DNA of 64,000 bases. Source: Ciona savignyi (Eukaryota; Chordata; Ascidiacea; Phlebobranchia; Cionidae). Made by a program: the position numbers and the translations under genes. Numbering within the stretch: position 1 is the first letter of the stretch; each line of letters opens with the position of its first letter. The DNA lies in contig CH003173.1 of NCBI GenBank assembly GCA_000149265.1, forward strand, positions 196,248 through 260,247, written 5' to 3'. The notes beneath the pieces were generated by a model. The model searched no databases, had not been told where the DNA came from, and saw only the letters and a program-made list of their open reading frames with translations. Shown piece after piece: positions 55,225 to 64,000 of the stretch.

Positions 55225-58096
55225 TGCAGCGGTTCGCCTTGTTTTCACTTCAATTCAAACATCCGCGATAAGATGGACGTCATCCACTTAAAACTGCATT
55301 ATGGCGCCAGTTATTGGTCATTGATCGCGTGCAAAGGCTGACCTGAAAAACATTATGACGTCAATTAAGGGTCGGTGTTGTTTGATCGTGTGCGAAAGGT
55401 GATCGAGATCATTATGGCGCCAGCTATTGCCGGTCAGTGTTGTTTGATCTCTGGAAATCATTATGACGTCAGTTATTGCTCGGAGTTACGAAGGATTTTG
55501 ATGGGGTTCCCGTGAGACAGACCAGCTAATGGGTCTATTTTGGGCGAACAATCACACGAGATGTTGTCGCAAGAGTGAGAAGCAGAGAATCTATAAGTGG
55601 TTTTGGAGAGAAAAGATTACATGAATAAGACCAAAAACGGGCATCATGCAGTTTTTCTCTTAGGAATTGGAGCACCAGATAAATACGCATGTTTGGTCTG
55701 ACAGGGAGAGAGGGAACGAGGCTGAGACCGAGGTGACTGCCACCTGGCGCGTTAAGCGCTAGGTTATTGAGACTTTGTGGCATAGTTGACAGAAGGAACA
55801 AGACAAAAGTCGCTTCTGCCGGAATAAACAAAGAACGAGTTGACAAGCCGCAAAGGAAAACGAACTGTCTATTAAACGCATCGCGCAGTTATTCCGACGC
55901 CAGTCGGTCCCGCGAATCGATTCCCGAGTAAAGTGCATTGATTTATTCGTGTGTTCATATTAACAACGTTTGACTATAAACTAACCAACGTTCAATCGGC
56001 GTGGACTCGATCTTTGGAAGTCGGATATCGGAGTCAGCATATATATTCGAGCCACGCTAAAGCACCAAGGTGCGTACACGGAGGGTGAAAACCCCCCGAC
56101 AAACGTCAAACGTTGCAGTTAACCTACGGCAAAAATGTCGAACGTTGCAGTGGTGACCCCGACGTGATTTTGAACTTAAACGCAACCTACCGAAGTCTGA
56201 AGAGTGGATACGAAGATTTCAACCGAGCAGACCCTACTGTTCACGAGAAAACAGAAGTCTGATCAAAGCAGAAGTCTGTTTAACTTTCTGCAGTAATCAA
56301 GTGAGCTAGAAGAATTGCTTTTGAATGAAGCTCACCGTTTATGTTTATTCAACATTTCCTTCAAGCATGATGAGGGAAAATTCAGCGACGATATCAAGCA
56401 AGCAAAGAGCCGCAAATCGTCGTTCAGCCATGTTGTTTTAACCAGTTGGTCACTCGACACTAAACTGGAAGGCTCTGTCTGCGGATAAAAGCAAGCAAAT
56501 GTTCGAGTTTAAAGATTTTGAATCAGCGATGCTCTCAGTTTTTCAGAAGTTATGAAACTGAGCGAAGACTGATGTAGAAATCTACACCATTACACATCAC
56601 ATTTCTATATCACGGTGGAAAAGGTTTGAGTGTGGGCTATATAATATTGCATTTGATTTAAATCCCGAGAAGGCACATATATATTTGCTAGAGTTTATGA
56701 GAACTCAATAATTCTGTTATTTTTGCTATCGACTTGATATGTTATTTATATTGCTTGATTTACACATGTCTATTTTCCGGGAAAATCAACCCGAAGAGAT
56801 TACTGCGGAATCGCAAATCTATTATGTCTCTTTATTGCTTAATATTACCGCCCAAGTTACTTAAGCAAATCGCTGCTATATGCGAAAACAGCCAAACGGC
56901 TTATATGTATCAAGCAAAAATATGAAAATAACGTCCCTATAATGGCCTTTTGAGCAAAATGTGTTACTGCATCGGGATTTTTAACAATTGCATTAAGCCA
57001 GAATCAACCTTTGACACATATATTCTCATTATTAACACACTCGTCTTACTAAAAATGTTTTGTATATTCTCTACTAACAAACTTATAATATGAAACACAT
57101 ACATTATGTGGAAGAATGGACTTAATTTTGATTTTTCCTTTTAACGGTGGAAGGCATGCAGCGGTTCGCCTTGTTTTCACTTCAATTCAAACATCCGCGA
57201 TAAGATGGACGTCATCCACTTAAAACTGCATTATGGCGCCAGTTATTGGTCATTGATCGCGTGCAAAGGCTGACCTGAAAAACATTATGACGTCAATTAA
57301 GGGTCGGTGTTGTTTGATCGTGTGCGGAAGGTGATCGAGGTCATTATGGCGCCAGCTATTGCCGGTCAGTGTTGTTTGATCTCTGGAAATCATTATGACG
57401 TCAGTTATTACTCGGAGTTTGCTGGATTTTGATGGGGTTCCCGTGGGAAAGACCAGCTAATGGGTCTATTTTGGGCGAACAATCACACGAGATGTTGTCG
57501 CAAGAGTGAGAAGCAGAGAATCTATAAGTGGTTTTGGAGAGAAAAGATTACATGAATAAGACCAAAAACGGGCATCATGCAGTTTTCTCTTAGGGATTGG
57601 AGCACCAGATAAATACGGATGTTTGAACGTCAGAGAGAGACTGACTGACAGAGAGAGAGTGAACGAGGCTGAGACCGAGGTGACTGCCACCTGGCGCGTT
57701 AAGCGCTAGGTTATTGAGACTTTGTGGCATAGTTGACAGAAGGAACAAGACAAAAGTCGCTTCTGCCGGAATAAACAAAGAACGAGTTGACAAGCCGCAA
57801 AGGAAAACGAACTGTCTATTAAACGCATCGCGCAGTTATTCCGACGCGATTCGGTCCCGCGAATCGATTCCCGAGTAAAGTGCATTGATTTATTCGTGTG
57901 TTCATATTAACAACGTTTGACAATAAACTAACCAACGTTCAACCAGCGTGGACTCGATCTTTGGAAGTCGGATATCGGAGTCAGCATATATATTCGAGCC
58001 ACGCTAAAGCACCAAGGTGCGTACACGGAGGGTGAAAACCCCCCGACAAACGTCAAACGTTGCAGTTAACCTACGGCAAAAATGTCGAACGTTGCA
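55225..58096 (+). mobile_element. short LTR retrotransposon (fossil), complete end to end
   Basis: LTRs 55225-56149 and 57157-58096 both run TGCAGCGGTTCGCC...AACGTTGCA and are nearly identical. The target duplication AGTGA is at 55220-55224 and 58097-58101. Directly after the 5' LTR comes TGGTGACCCCGACGTG (56151 on), a typical Ty3/gypsy-type primer site; a purine run GGTGGAAGG precedes the 3' LTR. The interior is only about 1 kb with no polymerase motifs, so it is non-autonomous. LTR similarity implies a young insertion. Each LTR contains repeated TGACGTCA and GGCGCCA motifs and a TATA-like ATAAATA. Confidence 0.93.
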
Positions 58097-58101
58097 AGTG
58101 A

Positions 58102-58605
58102 CATGAAGAAGGCGTCATTTTATATTCAATACTGAAAGATTTCGCCAGACTTTCTCGTGAACATCGCAGGCGTGGCTTATAAAACCGGCATTTTTGGCTG
58201 TGTCGGGAGAGTGGAAAACGACTAAAAGAGTAAACTGACTCTTAATTGCTATCTGCTGCCAAAGCAATTAATTAGCATTATCGGACTCAGAAAGACTCTG
58301 TTCGCAAACCGTCGAATTACGCTATTTCTCGCGATTGACTTTGCAAATATTACTGCTTGTGAAGAATCGTTTGCACGTTGTTAAAGAATTAAAAGGCACT
58401 ACTAACCCGCAATCGAGTGGACTCGGTCAGTTATTTTAGTAGGATAGCAGGATTTCTAGATTATAGGATTTAGGGGCTGATTATCCAAACTGAATACCTG
58501 GTAATTAATTAGGTTGTGTGCAGCGTACGGCTAGAGCCGCCCCGCCGCAATTATCAAGTAATCGGCGCACGCACCAAAAACACGAACCAAAAACATGTGA
58601 CACTC
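58102..58605. mobile_element. older LTR-like fossil sequence, left copy
   Basis: Shares GAATTAAAAGGCACTA, GGAGTGGACTC-like and GTTATTTTAGTAGGAT-like blocks, in order, with 61900-62160. Its right border reads ACATGTGACA followed by a pyrimidine run (58608-58620) that on the minus strand is a purine tract next to TGTCACATG, as at the end of a retrotransposon interior. The young element at 55225-58096 is inserted at its left side. Broken and old. Confidence 0.45.
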
Positions 58606-58916
58606 TCCCCCCTCTTAAAATATTGTGTCACCAGACACAAACAATCCAATTTGTCGACGATGAAAAGTGAACAAAGAAAAAACATCAAACAAAGTGTGGT
58701 TGAGACATTATAAGCAAGCGTAAAACCATAAAACATTTCAAATAAAAACAAAAACCATCATTAATTTAAAACTTCAGTAAATAAAAACGAAACAAAACCA
58801 TGCAAGTACTAAATAATAACTGCAGGTACTAAAAAACGCAGTAAAAAAAAACAATTCAAGTGCTATAAAATAAGTGACAAAGAAATAAATACACAGTATA
58901 CAAGCATAAATAGTGC

Positions 58917-59261
58917 TCATCGTCGGTCAACGTCCAGAAAATAAGTTGGTCTTCTTTGCCTTGCGCGTTGAGGTCGCGCGTTCGTGTGTACGGCTTGTGA
59001 TTGTTTTGGGCGTATTGGTACACATATATATGCTCCTGCTAGCATATTAAGAAAATGTTCGTCGCTTCTTTTCGCTTCGACTTCTTCTCTGCTCAAGTCA
59101 CCATGACTTTTCTTCAGTCGATTAAAATGAACTGTTTGTGTTTTTCCATGCTTGTCCATAATTTCGTAGTTATGGGTCCCATTTGGAAAAATGGGACACA
59201 TATTGTTTTTGTCCGTTTTTTTCGTCAAATGCTTGACAGGTATGGCTTGTGGCTCCGACAT
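58917..59261 (-). pseudogene. Ty3/gypsy polyprotein tail (fossil)
   Basis: The frame contains GPxx-like PIFPNGTHNYEIMDKHGKTQ and TVHFNRLKKS, the region after the integrase core of Ty3/gypsy polyproteins (...Y.+....G+...VH..RLK). The downstream arginine-rich end is followed by a purine tract at the border with the LTR-like sequence at 58102-58605, consistent with a minus-strand element. Broken fossil; the rest of the polyprotein is not present here. Confidence 0.7.
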
Positions 59262-60560
59262 CTACCAGAAAGAATAATGAAATCGCAATGAAACTTGGTC
59301 ATTGGTTAGACCACATGGTCTAGATGAGCAGAAAATAAAATTTTGTGTAATATAATTAGGGGAATTCCCCTGGGAGGTGAAAAACCAAAACGGTATTTTT
59401 TTCAACATTTTTAGCTTTTTTGGGCATAGCGCATGAACGGCTGATCCAATTTTATTCAGATTTGGTGGAATGTAAGTATAAGTAATTAGTCACTTTACTT
59501 AACAACTAAAGAAAATAAAAAAAAATATTTAGGAAAATACCCCCAAAAATAGGTTTTTGTTCTCAAGCATGCCATTTCACCTCGACATTTACCAAAAAGA
59601 GTAATGGAATCGCAATAAAAATTTTACATTTGTTAGACAACATGGTCTAGATGTGCAGAAATCAAAATTGTGGGTGATAAATTTAGGGAAATTTCCCTGA
59701 GACTTTAAAAACCAAAACGGTATTTTTTCTTAAAAAATAGCTATTTACGGGATAGCGCTTAAACAGATTCTACAATTTTAATCAGATTTGGTGGAATGTA
59801 AGTGCATTAGTCAGTCACTGATTTAACACTTAAAACAAATAAAAACCATTACCTAATGAAATACCCTAAAAATAAGATTTTTTCCTCAAATCATGATAGC
59901 AACATATATATGCATGGCATGGCGCCCCGACGACATCTACCAAAAAGAGTAATGGAATCGCAATAAAAATTTGACATTTGTAAGAGAAATGGTCTAAATA
60001 TGCAGAAAGTATACTTTTGGGTAATGAATCCAGGGGAATTCCCCTGAGACCTTAAAAACCAAAACGGTATTTTTTCTTAAAAAACGGGATAGCGCTTAAA
60101 CAGATTCTCCAATTTTAATCAGATTTGGTGGAATGTAAGTGCATTCATTATTAGTCAGTCACTGATTTAACACTTAAAACAAATAAAAAACATTACCTAA
60201 TGAAATACCCTAAAAATAAGATTTTTCCTCAAATCATGATAGCAACATATGCATGGCATGGCGCCCCGACGACATCTACCAAAAAGAGTAATGGAATCGC
60301 AATAAAAATTTGTTTGATATTTGTAAGAGAACATGGTCTAAATATGCAGAAAGTATACTTTTGGGTAATGAATCCAGGGGAATTCCCCTGAGACGTTAAA
60401 AACCCAAAACGTTTTTCTAATAAATTATCTTTTTGGGGCATAGCGCTTGAACGGCTGCTCTAATTTTGATTAGATTTGGTGAAATGTTAGACCATTAAAC
60501 ACTCTGTCTGAGTCAATTTATTAAAAGAAAGAAAACATTTACTTAGGGTAATTAATTCCC
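59215..60560. repeat. tandem array of about 320-bp units (four copies)
   Basis: Units share CATCTACCAAAAAGAGTAAT, GGAATCGCAATAAAAATTT, GGGGAATTCCCCTGAGAC, TTAAAAACCAAAACGGTATT and CAGATTTGGTGGAATGTAAG at 59260, 59585, 59930 and 60270 onward. The second and third units are the most alike. Each has the palindrome GGGGAATTCCCC or a variant. The first unit starts within the gypsy tail; a single related unit lies at 31660-31760. Confidence 0.85.
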
Positions 60561-61300
60561 TACGACGAAAATACGATCTTCCCCAAAAACGAAAATACGA
60601 TCTTGAATTATGACTGTGACAGACCTGACAAATCCAACAAGGAGTCGACAAATCGGGATAAAACCTTCACATGACCCACATTGTAAAACAGAAAATTATT
60701 TACTAAACCCAGGGGAATTCCCAAAAACCATGAAATCGGGGTATTTTGAAAATTTAGCTCTATTTTACCACTACGTTTGAAAAGAAGCTTTCGTATATTT
60801 GAAGACGTTTATTCTTTTCTCAACTACACATGGAAAAGAAGTTTGGTCTGATAACTACGGGACCCATGCGTTTATGCTTGCAGAAACAAAGTACATACTC
60901 AGTGTATAAAATACAAATTGTGGTTAGGGACACTGTAGCATGAATATATTGCATACGACATGTGTTTTACAAATAGTGGTGGTTAAACACGTGGTTGACA
61001 CTCTCTAGTTTAGTGGTGGTATTGCTTATGAAATTTTCCTTTCTCTTGTTCACTTAAAACTGCGTCGCGTAACATTACAACCTCGCCGACTTGAAAACAT
61101 TGTGTCGTTGTTCAAGGAATTTGAGTTTACGAAACTTGGCAGTGAGACTTCTGGCTTCTTAGTTAGAGGCACCGCGCCACCTCCCGTGTCTACCAGAGCG
61201 GATACTGATGTATACCACCCACATTAATACACGCGTACCTGTGATGCTCATTGAATACGTTATTCAATCGGTGGGTTGTATTATTCCTCTCGGGGCGCAT
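60561..61300. other. no gene recognised
   Basis: Decayed sequence after the tandem array. No motif. Confidence 0.4.
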
Positions 61301-61309
61301 AGGTGGTGC

Positions 61310-62165
61310 AGGGATTTCTACTATGACGTCACAAACATGGACTATTTTCGCGTGTGCTGCCGGGATTTCTACTATGACGTCACACAAACATGGACTATTT
61401 TCGCGTGTGCTGCCGGGATTTCTACTATGACGTCACAAACATGGACTATTTTCGCGTGTGCAATGAACTGAGATCTTTATGACGTCAGCTAATGGTTGGT
61501 GTTGTTGATCGCTTGCGGCATTAATATGGCGCCATTTATTGGTCAGTATTGTTTGGGAAAACAGTATGACGTCAGTTATTGCTCGGACTTTGCTGGATTG
61601 GTCTATTTGGTCGAACAATCAAACGAAATGAATGTTGTTGCAATCGTGAGAAGCAGAGAATCTTTAAGTGGGTCACGCTTAAGTGGTCTTGGAGAGGAAA
61701 CATTACATGAACGAAAGACCCGAAAAGAGGGATCATGAAGTTTTTCTCTTAGTGATTGGAGCACCAGATAAATACGCTTGTTTGGGCGTCAAAAAGGAGG
61801 GAGACTAGGAAGAGACTTGGAGGAACGATCCTGATCGTCTAGAGTCCGAATTGAACTCAACTGCTAGAAGGACTAGCGTGTTTAAAGACTTAATCGCGAC
61901 TGCATATTACGCGTTGTGATTCGATTCCGTCGACTGAAAGCTATCTGTTTTACCGTGGCGTATTATAAGTCACATTACCAATTCTGATAATCGCTGATTT
62001 TGACTGCTTGTGAGTTGTTGCATTTCATTAACGAATTAAAGGCACTATAATACTAACAACAAAGGAGTGGACTCTGGTTATTTGAGTAGAATTTAAGAAT
62101 CCAGGGTTAGGTGTCTGATTACCCTCATAAAATACCAGTACTCTAATCAAACATCTGTTTACTTT
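61310..62165 (+). mobile_element. older LTR-like fossil sequence, right copy
   Basis: Related to the LTRs at 55225/57157 in its middle (ATTGGAGCACCAGATAAATA, GAGAAGCAGAGAATCT) and to 58102-58605 at its right end. The left part has three tandem units of about 50 bp, each with GGGATTTCTACTATGACGTC (61314-61460). It looks like one LTR of an old relative of the young element. Boundaries unclear; broken. Confidence 0.55.
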
Positions 62166-62229
62166 AGTTAGATATCGATAAGAGTGCTACCCCGCGGTCT
62201 TAGAACGCCGCAGGTGGCATGTTGTGGTG

Positions 62230-62600
62230 ATTTCCTTCGTTCAATTGTATACGGCAATACCGACTTATATATTGCCAGGTCTTCCGCAGCGGTAACATCT
62301 TTGCTTTCGATTGTCAAATTGTTGTTGACCAAACTGTTTACCCCCTCATTGTCGTTATTTCTGGATTTTTTTGCTGAATGTCGTTTTGCAACTCTAATAT
62401 CATCGTTTTTAATTGTTCAATTTCGTCGATTTGGATCTTAGGTCGCTCATCATCTCGCAACGCAGCTATTGTTGGCTGTAGTTGGAAAGTACCCTCTAAA
62501 GAAAGCAGATACTTAGCGGCATCCAAAAATTTTGGAGTCACCGGGCCCCGGGATGTTCCCGCAAAATTCTTTCTGCTTGTGGTCGATTTCTAAGACCATT
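62230..62600 (-). pseudogene. gag-like fossil fragment
   Basis: The minus frame TPKFLDAAKYLLSLEGTF ... PKIQIDEIEQLKTMILELQ (coiled-coil-like), and nearby CYRCGRPGN, the start of a CCHC zinc knuckle, suggest a retrotransposon gag. Broken and short; the family is probably Ty3/gypsy by company. Confidence 0.4.
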
Positions 62601-62796
62601 GGTAAACACATCTCGTCTGTGTCGTACTATCACTTTCGTTTGGATAGGCCATTTTCCCAGGCTAAAAATCGCTGTTATAAAGGTGTGGTTGGATTCACTG
62701 GTGGCTTGTGTGCGTTGGATTCAGCGAAAATACTGACTGCAAAATCTCAATTTCAGGTTTGTTGTAATTTATAGGATACACATGTTTATCGTGTAG

Positions 62797-63055
62797 CAGC
62801 GGTTTCCAAACTTTATTGAGCACGACCCAAATCTGAATGAATTTAGTGTACATCTCGCGGACCCAATCCTTTAAACATTGTATTGTTTTTGTATTGATGA
62901 TTTTTGGCATTAAGTTGCTTAGGTTATTTTCAATGTCAGCAATCTATTTTATATCCAAGTACCTACCCGTACGGTACAGACAGAAACAAGCAGTGGTAGT
63001 GCGACCCATTTTTTGACCCTTGTTTGGGTTGCGGCCCAATGTTTGAAAACCGCTG
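62797..63055. mobile_element. hAT-type MITE, 259 bp
   Basis: Ends CAGCGGTTTCCAAACTTTAT and (reverse complement) CAGCGGTTTTCAAACATTGG. The flanks TCGTGTAG and TCCTATAG agree at six of eight positions, a worn 8-bp duplication. Internal CGACCC/GGGTC blocks resemble the hAT copy at 20056-20792. Confidence 0.75.
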
Positions 63056-64000
63056 TCCTATAGGATAGTCGTGTTTATTAAAAAAGGGCATTATTATATC
63101 AGGAGACATGGGTAATCGTCCGATTGTTTTAAATGCAATGACTTGTGGGGGTCTGTCTTCCTTATTTTTCTTATTCAGGCTTGGGTTTGCCCCTGGTGCC
63201 TGCACTAAATCTGGCATGAGGCTCCCCAACTAACATAGGTGGCAATCCGACTCCATAAAAAATTTCTTTATTGATATATTGCAAGCTGATACAATATAAT
63301 TCGTACAGTTAAACTGGTTCATTATATACATGCTTGAAGATATCGTCTTCAAGCAGGCAGTGCTTATGTCGTCTGTCTACATTTCAGAATGCGTTTCTGA
63401 TAATAATTAATGCAAAAACTTTAAAAAACACAAAACATCAGCTTGCAAAACGTATGGCATGGGGATTATATCCCGTTGACACGCACAGGAAGTGAGGCAA
63501 ACGGGTTTTTAGAACGGGCGCAAGCTGTGCAGAATGCAAAACAATTTATCAAAACTTAATATAAAAAGCAACAAATATAACACAAGCCGCGAATGTCGCT
63601 ACATAGCTTCCTTTCCCCCCAAATTTTAAATTTTGAAAATTTTGAAAACAACTATTAATCCGCTGTGGGATCTATACAAATTATTGTAGGAATTCGCGGC
63701 TTTCAAATGTTGGCGCGAAAATCATTTTTCAATAAATCGAATGAATAGGTTGGTTCTCATCGATGACGAAATGTGGATGACATCTGTAAAATAAACTAAA
63801 CAAGGTTTTTTGTGTAGGGGCCTATTAAATAACTATCAGGTTATTCGCTAAACTAAAGCATTGGTGGTCCATGCTGAAAACCAAAGCATTATTTAGACGC
63901 AAATTACGCTATAGACATAAAAACCATACTCGTATAAAAAATAGTCGGCGTGGAGCATCCTCGACACGCAATAACATACCCAGTAGACACAAAATACTCA
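63056..64000. other. unassigned; possible LTR border and a hairpin
   Basis: A hairpin TGCTTGAAGA-TATCG-TCTTCAAGCA lies at 63331-63355. At about 63604-63622 the minus strand reads GGGGGGAAAGGAAGCTA then TGTAGCGACATTCGC, which looks like a purine tract at an LTR border. To its left lie TATATAAT and AATAAA on the minus strand. Fossil LTR remains are possible but no partner repeat is seen in the window. Confidence 0.3.

Noticed and set aside
58102-62165. a single complete gypsy element with two LTRs from 58.1 to 62.2 kb
   Set aside because: The LTR-like ends match only in part, their orientation cues conflict with the strand of the polyprotein tail, and a tandem array fills much of the middle; reported as separate fossils.

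Overview
This is eukaryotic, metazoan DNA. It is AT-rich and carries spliceosomal introns (GT...AG), tRNA-derived SINEs and a wide mix of animal transposon superfamilies. I see no bacterial-style genes, rRNA, genuine tRNA genes or CRISPR array. The mix (P/THAP, CACTA-like, hAT, Merlin, ISL2EU, PIF/Harbinger, piggyBac-type MITEs, L1/Tx1-like and zinc-finger LINEs, LTR elements) fits an aquatic invertebrate such as a tunicate, echinoderm, hemichordate or mollusc. I cannot fix the species. Two candidate introns are only 43-44 bp.

The window is almost wholly a graveyard of mobile elements inserted into one another. At 0-6 kb there is a THAP fragment at the left edge, weak candidate host exons (1.8-3.0 kb), an element ended by CCACGGC hairpins (3.67-5.07 kb) and the C-terminal part of a P-element transposase. 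At 6-11.3 kb a CACTA-like element is split by a hAT copy, which itself holds a 446-bp hAT MITE with a perfect 8-bp target duplication; a SINE interrupts the same CACTA-like element. At 11.5-12.4 kb there is a piggyBac-type MITE. At 12.6-17 kb there is a multi-exon gene of an uncharacterised transposon-like family, split by a short LTR retrotransposon. At 17-23 kb follow a LINE ORF1, a Merlin transposase with an intron, a deleted hAT copy, a palindromic repeat and a MITE.

At 24.4-31 kb a deleted ISL2EU-type element (THAP + DDE on +, SAP + SWIM protein on -) is split by a 4.07-kb PIF/Harbinger element that has both ends, a TAA target duplication and both of its genes. At 33-38.2 kb a 24-bp minisatellite is split by a 4.14-kb hAT element with an 8-bp target duplication; this hAT carries an inverted copy of part of its own transposase gene. 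At 38.5-45 kb there is a solo LTR with target duplication, a second, decayed Harbinger, SINEs, and a 2.8-kb element with inverted ends containing a foldback MITE. At 46.5-54.6 kb lie pieces of a GC-rich zinc-finger LINE, an L1/Tx1-like LINE, a 200-bp MITE and an inverted repeat pair. At 55.2-64 kb a short LTR element is complete from end to end (two LTRs, primer site, 5-bp target duplication), followed by fossil Ty3/gypsy pieces, a roughly 320-bp tandem repeat array and another hAT MITE.

No convincing host gene can be assigned. The strongest evidence for structure comes from target-site duplications and inverted ends read directly from the sequence; family names rest on recognised protein motifs and are inference where stated.
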